A stretch of 64,000 nt of DNA from Pyropia yezoensis (taxonomy: Eukaryota; Rhodophyta; Bangiophyceae; Bangiales; Bangiaceae), in contig CM020618.1 in NCBI GenBank assembly GCA_009829735.1, positions 17,717,346 through 17,781,345 of the forward strand. Direction: 5' to 3'. The notes under the pieces were generated by a model. It worked only from the letters and a program-made list of their open reading frames with translations, ran no database searches and was not told where the DNA came from. Below, piece after piece: positions 31,315 through 41,310 of the stretch. Numbering within the stretch: the stretch's first letter is position 1; the number at the start of each line of letters is the position of its first letter. The position numbers and the translations under genes are program-made.

Positions 31315-33258
31315 CTAGGCACGCATGCTAGACTCTCCCACTCCACTGCCCTCGCCCTCACGTGGAGGCGAGCGGCGAGACCCACGCCGATAACGGTCTC
31401 CACTCGTTGGAGGGGGCGGCGGCTCCAAGTCGGAACCGTCGCGCCCCTCACGGTCGCGCAAGTGGCGCCGACCGTGGCCACTCTTCTGCCTGGTCTTGCG
31501 CGCAAGTTTGCGACGCAGACGCTGGACAGACTCCGTCTCCGACGGGGTAGAGGACTCCGAGACGGAGTAAGACAACTCGTCTTCCGACACGGAGGGAGAG
31601 CGCCGAGAGTGTCGGCGACGACGGCGAGGAGGCGAGTATGCCCGGCTCGCGCGACGTTTGCCACGCCCAAGTGGGGCTGGCTGGGGCATAATAGCCCCAA
31701 TACGAGCCAACTCGGCTGTCATAAACTCCGCCACCGACTCGCAACTCGCGGTCGCTACTGCAGTACGAACGCGCTCCTCAAGTTGAGGAGTCTCGGAACT
31801 CTGTAGGGTTGCGGTCGACGCGGCCAACCAGGAAATGGTGCGCACCAACGTGGTGATCATCATCTCTGAGGTTAGAGGCGTGGGCGGCAACACCAACTTG
31901 GGGTATACCGTCAGGAGGGTGGCCCCCAAGTTGGGGGACACCGGGGTGGAAGACTCCACGGCCACGCTGATCGGGATGTTCCCGTGAGGTTGGAAAGGAA
32001 CCGGAGGAAGCGGAGGGGCCCGCCGAGGTGGCGGTACCCGGGTGTAACTGCGACCCCGACTTGGGGCTCCCGCAGTGGGTTGAGTCATGTGGTCATCATA
32101 GGACGGCACGGCCATAACTATGGGCTTGTCCGGGGGTGGCGCAGTGTGGCGATCCACCCCCGGGGCATACGGGTAGTCCCCGATGCCCAACCCTTCTCGT
32201 AGGACCACACGGCCGTCGTGAAGTTCACGAGCGACCCACACGAACTGGCGAAGTGCGCCATCGTCCTTGGGCCCACGAGTGGGGCGGCGCAACTTGTTCT
32301 CAATGCTCTCCCACTCGATAAACTTATGGAGCCGGAGCATCTCCTCAAGTAGAGTGAGTTGTCCTGATGAGCACCCCTCAGCAACTAGCTGAGGGGTGAG
32401 CTGTTCCAAACCCTGGATGAGCCGGAGGGGGAGATGCCAGAGCATCCCCCGCCGCTGAACACAGGACACCCAGGTCGACATGACCTCGAGGAGCCACTGG
32501 GTGGCCAACATGGCCCACACCAGGTGATCAGGGGCAGCCGTCAACATGACGGAGCCGAAGTGGTCAAGCAACCGGGGCAACAACGCCGGGAACCCGTAGG
32601 GGACCTCAACTTGAGGCCACCACTCGGGCTTCTTCGGATAGTACTGCTCCTTACTGGCAGCAGACTGTTGAGGAAACTCAAGTTGAGCCGAGGTCACCAA
32701 GTAGGGACCTCGCCGGAAGTCTTTCTCCATCCGCACATCAAAGTGATGAGTGTGCGGATCGGCCTCGTGGAGGTACGGTGGGCGAGTTGCCACAGCGTCC
32801 CACGTGAAGGTCGGCAAGTCGCCGGGACCCGGGATAGTTCCCCCGCGGTCCACCATGGCCTTGGCACGTTGGACGTCTTCAACCTCCTCGTCGTCCAGGA
32901 AGGCAAACTGCTCCGTCCTGAAGCCGGCCGGGAACCCGACCCTACGGGGATACTTCTCCCGTAGGCGGTCCCATACCCGGCCCATCGCTGCGCCAAGTCG
33001 GCCACAGCGAAGAACAGTCAACCCCTCCTCATAAAGAGGCCAAGCGGGGTAAAACCACCGCCCCAAGGCCTCACGCGGGACAACTTGTCCCGCCTCCGGG
33101 GGAGACCCCGCCGTCAACCCAAAGCCGGGTGACGCGGGAGTCCCATCCCCCGGAGCGATCGCGGAGCCCCCGCCGGAAGTCCCGGCGGGTGCTGCACCGT
33201 AGGAGGTGTCCTCCATGCGCTCGTCAAGAGAGTCCGTCTCCACTCCCGGAGTCGCCAT
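31315..33258 (-). CDS. antisense accessory protein of the chromovirus (647 aa, unknown function)
   Basis: On the strand opposite to gag-pol, between pol and the 3' LTR, a frame runs from ATG 33258 (MATPGVETDSLDERMEDTSY) to TAG at 31315; it stays open upstream to 33429. The N-terminal third is Gly/Pro-rich. The middle looks folded and aromatic-rich (GRVWDRLREKYPRRVGFPAG; KDFRRGPYLVTSAQLEFPQQ; LDHFGSVMLTAAPDHLVWAM; LHKFIEWESIENKLRR; FVWVARELHDGRVV). The C-terminus is an RS/acidic tail (RRRRRHSRRSPSVSEDELSY then TESVQRLRRKLARKTRQKSG). Sense frames here are short and broken. Antisense extra genes are known in some plant gypsy elements, but I recognise no homologue. RS-type tails suggest RNA binding or nuclear-speckle targeting; this is inference. 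Transcription would start in or near the 3' LTR. Confidence 0.65.
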   Translation of the reverse strand: MATPGVETDSLDERMEDTSYGAAPAGTSGGGSAIAPGDGTPASPGFGLTAGSPPEAGQVVPREALGRWFYPAWPLYEEGLTVLRCGRLGAAMGRVWDRLREKYPRRVGFPAGFRTEQFAFLDDEEVEDVQRAKAMVDRGGTIPGPGDLPTFTWDAVATRPPYLHEADPHTHHFDVRMEKDFRRGPYLVTSAQLEFPQQSAASKEQYYPKKPEWWPQVEVPYGFPALLPRLLDHFGSVMLTAAPDHLVWAMLATQWLLEVMSTWVSCVQRRGMLWHLPLRLIQGLEQLTPQLVAEGCSSGQLTLLEEMLRLHKFIEWESIENKLRRPTRGPKDDGALRQFVWVARELHDGRVVLREGLGIGDYPYAPGVDRHTAPPPDKPIVMAVPSYDDHMTQPTAGAPSRGRSYTRVPPPRRAPPLPPVPFQPHGNIPISVAVESSTPVSPNLGATLLTVYPKLVLPPTPLTSEMMITTLVRTISWLAASTATLQSSETPQLEERVRTAVATASCESVAEFMTAELARIGAIMPQPAPLGRGKRRASRAYSPPRRRRRHSRRSPSVSEDELSYSVSESSTPSETESVQRLRRKLARKTRQKSGHGRRHLRDREGRDGSDLEPPPPPTSGDRYRRGSRRSPPREGEGSGVGESSMRA

Positions 33259-33583
33259 GGCTCTCCCCAAGTTGGGGAGAGACGCTCTGGCTATCGCAGC
33301 ACGAGACCCGCCTCGAGTTGAGGGGGACTCGGATCGTGGGTATACGGGTGGCCTCCCCAGCGTGGGGCGGCCCAGTGGAAGGTGAAGGGGAGGTGGTGGT
33401 GATGGTGAAGTGTGAACTGAGGAGAGCAAGCTGCCGAGTGGGCAAGCTTGAGGAGAGGGGCGGTCAACGTGACCGCCTCCACATCCGTGTTACGTACTCG
33501 ATGGGGGACAGCAAGTCGCGTCCCCAACGCCGAGACGTGCGTTTACGCACCCCCTCACAGGGCCGACCGGGTCGGTCGGAACT

Positions 33584-33596
33584 GAGGAGAGGGGAG
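33584..33596 (+). promoter_or_regulatory. polypurine tract
   Basis: GAGGAGAGGGGAG directly before the 3' LTR, the usual place and composition of the plus-strand primer. Confidence 0.8.
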
Positions 33597-34065
33597 TGTG
33601 GCAGTATTGACCCCCAGGTAGGGGGGCAACACGTGCCATGCAAGGGGCGGCAGGCCACTAGCCTGATCCGTTCCTCCCCCTGCATTTGGGTCCATATTCC
33701 CTAAGTTTGGGATAGTTAGCTTAGTAGTAAATCCAACTTGGATTTGAGGGTTTTCTGCATTTATCGTCTTGAATTTTCGTGTGGCCCGGTGGGCAGGTGC
33801 TGGGGTGGGAGATTCTGAGTGGCGAGATTCTGAGTGGACCCTGGGGGGATAAGGGGAGGGACAGCGGGGCTTGGCCCTGAGTCCCCGTCCCGACCAAGAA
33901 ACTGTTGGACCACACACCATCTTCTTGTTTGTCCGTGGGGGGTTTGCCCCACAACAGGGACAGAGTGTGTGCGACTTGCACTTCTTCCGGTTCCCCCGAC
34001 ACGGGAGGCAGCCCTGGCACACCGCCCCAACTTGGGTGCCGTGTGTGCTTGTGGTTTTTGCCGCA
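33597..34065 (+). repeat. 3' LTR
   Basis: 469 bp, TGTGGCAG...GCCGCA, followed by target duplication GCGCC. See the 5' LTR for differences. Confidence 0.93.
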
Positions 34066-34620
34066 GCGCCCATCCCCGTAACTTCGACGTGGCTGGCAGA
34101 GGCGGCTGCGGCGGCCGCGGCCACCGCTACTGCCGCCTCCGCAGCCATCTCCGTCGCCGGCACCGACGGCTGCTGCGGCCATCGCCTCCGCAATCGCCGG
34201 AGCCGAGTCAGTCGGTGGCAGCGGCGGCTGCTTCCGCGACCGCTACCGCTACCGCCACCGCCGCGGCCATCTCAGCGGCCGAAGGCCGCCGGCAGCACAG
34301 CCGCAGCGTTGTCCCTGGTCAGCAGCCATGGCTGCTGCCGCCACCGCCACCGCCACCGCCGCATCGACGCCCTTCACCGTGGCTGACAGAGGCGGCTGCT
34401 GGGGCCGCGGCCACCGCTATCGCCACCTCCGCGGCCTTCTCGGTGGCCGGAAGCAGCGGCGGCTTGGGCGCATCCACCGCCATCGCCTTCGACGCAACCT
34501 TCTGCATGTCGGGCGGCAGCGGCAGCTTGGCCACCGTTAACGCGACCGCCGCAGCGCTCTCGGCGGCCTGCTGCTGCGATTGTCGCGAAAGTGAGGATAC
34601 CGGCTGCGCAGGAGCTCGTT
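34066..34620. repeat. GCN-rich minisatellite, right part
   Basis: Continuation of the repeat at 17800-18735, with cores such as CGTGGCTGGCAGAGGCGG and a plus frame reading ISVAGTDGCCGHR. It ends about 34600, where composition becomes mixed. Confidence 0.75.
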
Positions 34621-34699
34621 AGGCGGGTGCTACATCATCATAACGAATAAGGAGATGGAACAGAGCTGTAGCGAAGGCAACGCCAGCATGTGCGTCGAC

Positions 34700-37600
34700 C
34701 TACTGGACGTCCATTACTACATCTGTATCCCGGAGCAGTACGTTGCTCGAAGCAAGGGCGGATAGTCGCTCGAGGATCGTTTCCGCCGCCTCCCTCACGT
34801 GGGCAGGATGAACCTGTGCCTGGGCCGCCCAGAGCGCATACTGCGGCGTCTGCGTGCGAAGCAAAAAGAATTGTAGGTACGCAACATGCCGCCGAATCAC
34901 AGATTCGACGACGTGAGCGTCGGGTTCCTCAAGGCCGCCAAGTGCCAACTCCCGTACTGTGGCGTACGCCGCAGGAGTTGGCAAGATCTTGTGCAACAGC
35001 CACAGCGGAGGTAGGGCGCGGCGCACAGCTGGGATGATCGAACGCTCCTGGGCCTTCTTAGCTTTGACGGCAGCTCCAAGGGAGCCGGACCCACCGTCGG
35101 GGGGGGCTTCAGCGCCTGATCCAGCTTGAGACTCATCGCCAGAGGATGCAACTGCCCCAGCGGCGGCTGCTTGGGCTGCCTTGACCTCTTTGGCGGCCCG
35201 TCGCGCGCGTGCAACGGGGATGACAGAACTAAAGTCAGTGCCAGGTAAAGCGCCACAAAAACATGTGGTGATGACTTCTTGGCGCTTGCGCAGGCCGCGC
35301 CGAAGGTATTCCTTCTTTCCCGTGCAGGGAATCCCCGACGGATCAAACCGCTTGGCCTTCTTGGCGTCTACGACATCGTGTAGTGGAAGAGTAAAGAACA
35401 GTTCTGCCCCAGAATTGCGGCTCTCAACGAGGAGGTTGGGGTCCCTTTCCGCAATGGTCTCGAGTGCTTCAAACTCCGCAGCCCCATGACGACCCAATGT
35501 TTTCCAGCACTTGCACAGCCTGATGTGCTTTGTGTAGACAAGGGAGGAGGGATGGGAACGTGGTGTGGCGAATTTGATCGTCGCGTCGCACAACCCGGCA
35601 AGGTCGGACAGTACAGCGGCTTGGGGCGCGTTATTGGCATGGTTGCTCGTGTACCGGCCCACTCCACGAAGATGACCCTCAATGGCCTCGTCGGAAATAT
35701 ACGCCACTGGTGATCGCTGGTTCCCGACTTGATGATGTAGGTGTGCGATTGGGGCGTGCATGTACAGCGTCAGCACCTTCGCGTCCTTCGTCCGGGGGTC
35801 CAGGGGCTTGACCTCTTGAAAAAGCGGCCCCATGATGGAGGCGGTCAGCCTAGCAATAGACCCGGCACCGTCTCTGTTGCTGACCTCCTCATCCGTGAGG
35901 GAACCGCGCCATGCAGCATTCAGTAGCTGCGTCAGTTGCAAGAGAATGACGAAGACGCAGTCCAGGTCCCTTGAGAAGATCGCAGGACGGGCAGCTGTAT
36001 GTGCAATGAGCTCGCGGTACTCGCGCAGGTACAATGCGTCCATCTTGCCCTTCCCCGAAATAGCCAGGAGGGCAGCTCGCGCGTCGTTCTACACAACTTC
36101 CGGCAAGCACTCTAGTACAAAGTATGTGATAACCTCAGCAATGTTGCCGGTACAGTGTAGAACTGGTAGCTGAAGGCGTGACTTCATGTTGCGGAGTAGG
36201 GGGTAGCCGCGTACGCCACCGCTCATAGTACGTGCAGCGTTCATGGCGTCGTCGAAGGGACTGCTTGCAATTTCCTGGAGCAGGTACACAGGGTCGTTTC
36301 CGTCGCAAAAGGCCTGAGGGCACCGCACAGCACCGCCAGAAAGTACGTCGGCCCCCGACACCGCCAACAAAGACTTGCACACAGGACACTGGACGTATGC
36401 TTCGCCCCCATTGAACTTGACCGGGGATTTCTTGTGCACCACCGTCCAGCCGGCCATTGTCCAAATTGCCAGGTGCCACTGCTCCGACACGACGTCGGCA
36501 GACCGGTCGGCCACCTGGTCAAGTTGGCAGCTCGCGCGCAGATACTCTAACACGAGACACCCTGCCCGATGGACACAGCGCCACTTGTCTCCGCTACCAG
36601 TCATGCCATGGATCCAGTGCGTCATTTTGAAGTCAGCTGTCGAGAGGGTTGCACGACACAACATGAGGTGTTCATAAGTGGACGCACGATAGGGATATGG
36701 ACTCGTGATTAGTTCGTGTGCTGATTAGTACGTGTGCTGAAGCGGAGTGAACGCAAAAAATGTAGCAGCAATACTCCCCCCTGCACACACAATAGTTCGG
36801 GTACACAGCAACGACGCGTTTCGGCCAGGAGAGAGGGTCGGTCTGACTTACCACACACTTGCACCTCATCGCACAACTTGAGAGGGACCCTGGGAGCCTC
36901 ATCGTCTTCCTCTGAAGCGAGTCCGTCGTCCGCACTGCCGGCGTCCGCGGCACTGTCAGCGAGCGTACGCATAACAGGTACGAAAATGTCCGCGGCTAGG
37001 ATGGACTGCAACATGTCTCGAACAGCGAGGACCACCAGGTGGTCCACATCTGACTCTCCTGTCAGAGAGTAAGCCAGCGGTGTGAGGTCGGTCCTGCCGT
37101 TCTTCAGGTGAGGCCAGGCCAGACCCGCGGTGAACGCAGTAACTAACTTTCCAGCGATCGTGCCTCCGTCTGCGGCAAAAGTCAGTACCGCAGACGGGGC
37201 TGAGGTAGCGGCAGCAGCTGAGAGGTCGGGCACTGTAGCCAACTCCACAGCCCGCTGCAGGGCGGCTACGCTGCCATACCTGACAGCCAGGATTCGCAGC
37301 TCCCCAGTGCAGTCGTCATCCTCGAGGTAAGAGTGCAAGTTGGCAACAAGCTCGTCGAGTAGCTTCTTGTCTCGCTCCCGTGGTGCGTAGCAACCCTCCG
37401 TCTCCGCGTTGTCGTTGTCAAAATAGACCCCGTTGTCGTCGACGGAGGAATCGTCGTCGCCATCGTCGCCCCCCGCCTGGGCCGGTGCCATCCAGTACTT
37501 GTTCGTGTACGCGCGCAGCCTCTTTTGCATCGTCTGCCCCCCGTGTACCGATGTGTACCGGCGAATGCCGGCCGAACATGACCCGCGCACGTAGTCCCAA

Positions 37601-38604
37601 AGAACCAAATCGGCGCCCTGTCTAGTGAAGAAGAAGTGCTGGACACGGCTGGCCCGGTCAAACTCGGTACGGCGGACCTCGCGAAGCTCCTCGCGAGACG
37701 GCAGCAAACGCATCTGGCTCTTCCCCATCGATAAGCGGATGCGCGTGGACCGCTTGCCCATGCCCCTCGAGGGTCGCGGGGGATCCAACTCCAGAATGCG
37801 ACGAATGCCGGCTACCGCTCCCGCGCCCATCGCGCGGAGCAGTTGGTTCCACCTTGCTCTCATATAAGCAGCACCGCGGTTCCGGAAGTCTCTGACTGCA
37901 CGAATTGAGCGCTGGTGGAGGAGTGCCGCAACGCCCTTCCGGTTCACCGGGTCGTCGATGGCATGGCGGCGATGCTCTAGTACCACAAAGCCTTCGGGGA
38001 TGCGCTTGCGAGACGTTCGCACATTGGCAGACGCCAGTCGCAGCACTTCTGCAACGTCTTCGTCAGACAGAGAGTCGTGCTGCCTCACAGTGGCAAATGA
38101 GCTCGTCGCCGTCGTCTCATCCCAGTGCTTGTCAGATGGCGAGCGCGCCAAGAACACCGCTCGTATGGAAGCGTGTGCGTCTTCGACGTCAACGTAGGTG
38201 CCAGGAACCAACCACGACATGGATCGCACGTATACCTCGTGCCGGGGCATCGACGATGCGGCCGTGACCGTGGTCAGCGTGGAGAGCCGCCAAGCATCAT
38301 CCGAATAGCCACGCACGGGGCCCCGTATCAGCCATGTGCGCGTGTCGACAGGCGTGGAGGAGGAAGAGCCCGGTGGTTCTGCGTCAATGCCTTCAGCCGG
38401 TTCAACATGTGAAATGATGGGAATGGTGATTGCTTGTGGCTTTCGCCGACGTCGAATGTCACTGACAAAGGTCCCACTTGCGTCACGTTCTTTAAAGAGC
38501 TGCCACTGACCTGGTTCAAGGTCTTCACCTCCGCTGTCGTCGTGGCCGGCATTGCCGTCGCCGGTAGATGCGACGGGAGGTGCGGCAGGGCCTGCCTCAG
38601 ACAT
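34700..38604 (-). pseudogene. large two-exon gene resembling a DNA-transposon protein, with one in-frame TAG
   Basis: Exon 1 runs from ATG 38604 (MSEAGPAAPPV) to 36852. A consensus donor GTAAGT and acceptor CTCGACAG bound a 215-bp intron (36637-36851, phase 1). Exon 2 continues in frame to 34700. The only break is TAG at 36089-36091, after which the same frame continues (NDARAALLAISGKGK). About 1,229 codons in all. Visible parts: an acidic/basic N-terminal region, LTFAADGGTIAGKLVTAF with an Asp-Gly that could be the first acidic residue of an RNase H-like fold, a CPVC-type Cys cluster (YVQCPVCKSLL), LPVLHCTGNIAEVITYFVL, and YISDEAIEGHLRG. The order (ADG motif, DFK/H segment, Cys cluster, conserved helices, late Glu) recalls large transposase-like proteins of animals and algae, but I cannot name the superfamily. 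Confidence 0.55.
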
Positions 38605-38826
38605 GTCTGTCCGCCCAAGAGTGAAGCGGGAGAGCAACTGCCAGTGTCAAGGGCAAGCGACTGTGCCCACCGCCTGCATCAGAAGGATGGGCGGTCGATA
38701 GAGGCGGGGCCAGTGATGCACGCCACGATGACGACACACCACCAGCAGATAGCCGGTGTGGACGGGATCGAGAGCAGTAGATCGTAACAGTTCACGATGG
38801 AGAGGATGTCCTGTTTGCAGGAACGG

Positions 38827-39300
38827 GCGGAGAACGTCGCCGGGCGTCGTGGTTGTGCCCAGTTGGTAGGCCGGACAGAGGGGCGGACGCCCGTGGGGGA
38901 GGGCCGACACGGGTGGGTGTAGTGATCGTAGACAGTCGGTAGGCGGGGGCGCAGAGAATGTCGGCGGGCGTCGTAGTCATGCCCAGTCGGGAGGCAGGCG
39001 CGCAGGAGGTGTCGGCGGGCGTCGTGGTCGTGCCCGGCCGGTCGGCGGAATAGAGGGCGATCGCCGACGGGGCGAGGACGGCACCGGAGGGTGTGTTGTC
39101 GTAGACAGTCGGTAGGCGGGGGTGCAGGGAACGTCGGCGGGCGTCGTCGCCGTGCCCAGTCGGTAGGCGCAATGGAGGGCGGACGCCGATGGAGGAGGGC
39201 GGGCGTCGTAGTCGTGCCCAGTCAGTAGGCGGGGGGAGGGATGGCAGTCGGTGTAGCGGTCGTCGTTGTCGAAGACAGTGGGTAGGCGGGGGGAGGTGTG
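38827..39300. repeat. degenerate minisatellite
   Basis: A unit containing GGCGGGCGTCGTAGTCGTGC followed by CCAGTCGGTAGGCG recurs about seven times with variable spacers (units roughly 50-110 bp). No gene is supported in this block. Confidence 0.65.
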
Positions 39301-40339
39301 CGTGTGGGTTTGTGTGAGGGCGGCATGGGTGGTAGAGCGGGCAATGACGTTCACGTTCGATGGCGCCTAAGGGGGTGTGCTCGCCGGTGCTCGCCGGTGC
39401 GAGATGAGTGCGTTGGCGCGCAAGACAGCAGTATCTCGCGCACAAAACGTGCGGCCGGCGGCAATTGTCATGGCAAATCCCCCATGAATCGTGCAGTGGG
39501 TGTGCAAGATCTGTTGGTGTTTTTCCGGCGACGGTGCCGTTTTCCATGCATCCGCATGATACCTGAGAAACAGTGTTTTGTATGAACATGCCCCCAAACA
39601 GGGGACGACATGTCTGTTGTATTTACGGACATGTATATTGCAAGCAGGTGTCTGCAAACATGTGTTTGGGAGGTACGATCTCAGCCGGAAATGGTCGGGG
39701 AGCTACCGTTTTTTCTCGAGGAGGAGCACCTTGTCGTCGTGGTCGTGGTCTTGAAGAAGGCGAGAAGAACGGGGCAACCCCCTCCTCGTGAGGTCCACTG
39801 GACACAAAACATGTAGAGTTTTCGGCCTCTACGGGGTCGCTGAGGGCTGTCGGGCCGACCCTGCGAGATCCGACAGGGGCGATTTGGGCCGAATGCGAGG
39901 AAAATAAGCGACTGGCGGGTGGCCCCACTGCGCAGGGGATGTGGCCCATGTGCCATGCACGACCAACGATGCCGGATAATTCTAGTAGCCTAAGTATCTC
40001 ATTCGGTATCCCAGTCGGGCCTCGCCCACCACGGGCGGCTGCTGGCCTGTCGTTAGGGACCGCCTCTAATGAAAGGCCAGGAGCCGCCCATCTCTCGCCA
40101 ATGGATTGCAGTGCTTAGCACGCACCGGGGCGGGTGCCACGTCGGTTGAGAAATTTGTTACGTGTTGACGGCTTTGTCCGGCCCAGCCGGTTTGTTGCGT
40201 TTTGCAACTGTAGAGATGCAGTTGAAGGCCTTAAGCCTCCGATGTTGTAATTGCCTGAGCAGCTCGGGAGGCATCACACAATTGTATACACACCTGACCC
40301 CTACTCTGTCGCCACCAAGTCGACCATTGTCCCCGACTG
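39301..40339. other. no gene seen
   Basis: Spacer with a short GCTCGCCGGT duplication near 39388. Open frames are short and featureless. Confidence 0.4.
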
Positions 40340-40613
40340 TTCCCTACTCTGTCGCCACCGACGTGACCCCTGCCGCCCACCGAATCGGCGCTGCCACCCC
40401 CGCTGCCACCGAGGCCACTGGCTAGCCGCCGCAGGCCGCCGCTGCCGCCACCGCCGCTGCCAGCTGGCGACGGGCCCCCGGCCGCTGCCGCCCCCGGCTG
40501 GCAGCCGCCCCTCCGCCGCGACCCCTCCCGGCCGGCCGCCGCCAGCACTGCAGCCAGCTGGCCAGGGCCCCCCAGGTGCTTCCCGCCCGCTTGCCGCCGC
40601 CGCCGCCGCCGCT

Positions 40614-40649
<36 letters not shown>

Positions 40650-41310
40650 TCTTGGCTGCTAGCGGCGGCAGCGGCGGCGCGGCCATCGCCGCGGCCGCCG
40701 CCCCCGGCTGGTCCCTGTCCACCCTCCACCACAACCGCCGCCGCCTGTTGGCCGTCGGCTAGCTGCATCCAGCCCGTCGCCGCCGCGGCCGCCGCCGCCA
40801 GCCCCGCCAGCTGGCCGTTCCGCCCCTACCGCTCCTGCCGCCGCCGCTGCTGCCGTCGCCGCTGCCGCCGCTACCGCCGCAGCCGCTGCCGCTGCCGTCG
40901 CCGCCGCCGCGGACAACGCCACCGCCGGCCAGTCTCTGTTCGCCCGGCGCCGGCGCCGGCGCCGGTGCCGCCGCCACTGCCGTGGCTGCCTCCGCCGGCT
41001 CGTCCCTGTCTGCACCCCGCCGCTGCCGCCGCCGCCGGCTGGCCATTGGCTGGCCGCTGCCCCGCCACCGCCGACGCCAGCTACTCCAGCTGGCGGCTCC
41101 CCGCCCGGCATTGCCTCCGCTGCCGCCGCCGCCGCCGCCGCCGCCGCTGCTGCCGCCGCCGCCGCCTCCCTCGCTATCGCCGCCGGTCCCGCCGCGGCGG
41201 CCGCCGCCACTGGTACCACCGCGGCCGCCGCCGCCACCGTGACCGTCAGCGGGCCGCTCCGAGACCGGGGCTGCCGCTGCCGCCGGCTGGCAGCTGCCCA
41301 GACTTCTTCT
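40340..41310. repeat. GCC/GCN trinucleotide-rich block
   Basis: Dense runs of GCC/CCG triplets with recurring modules such as GGCTGGCAGCCGCC and GGCTGGTCCCTGTC. All frames are open on long stretches as poly-Ala, poly-Pro or poly-Arg. It resembles, but is not identical to, the 17.8-18.7 kb minisatellite. Simple-sequence block, not a gene. Confidence 0.65.

Larger units (their letters stand above)
18736..34065 (+). mobile_element. Ty3/gypsy chromovirus LTR retrotransposon (interior duplicated across an assembly gap)
   Basis: The two 469-bp LTRs start TGTGGCAG, end CA and differ at only three positions that I noticed. They are flanked by the 5-bp duplication GCGCC (18731-18735 and 34066-34070), so the ends belong to one insertion. 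Order: 5' LTR, primer-binding region, gag, pol (protease, RT, RNase H, integrase, chromodomain), an antisense reading frame, polypurine tract, 3' LTR. Bases 20386-25839 recur as 26340-31795 with only two 1-bp indels seen, and 500 Ns lie between them. Counting the repeat once, the element is about 9.4 kb. The near-identical LTRs mean a young insertion. gag has a frame shift and RT has an in-frame TGA, so this copy appears non-autonomous. Confidence 0.92.

Noticed and set aside
33597..34065. Independent solo LTR
   Set aside because: It shares the GCGCC duplication with the LTR at 18736 and follows a polypurine tract, so it is the 3' LTR of the same insertion.
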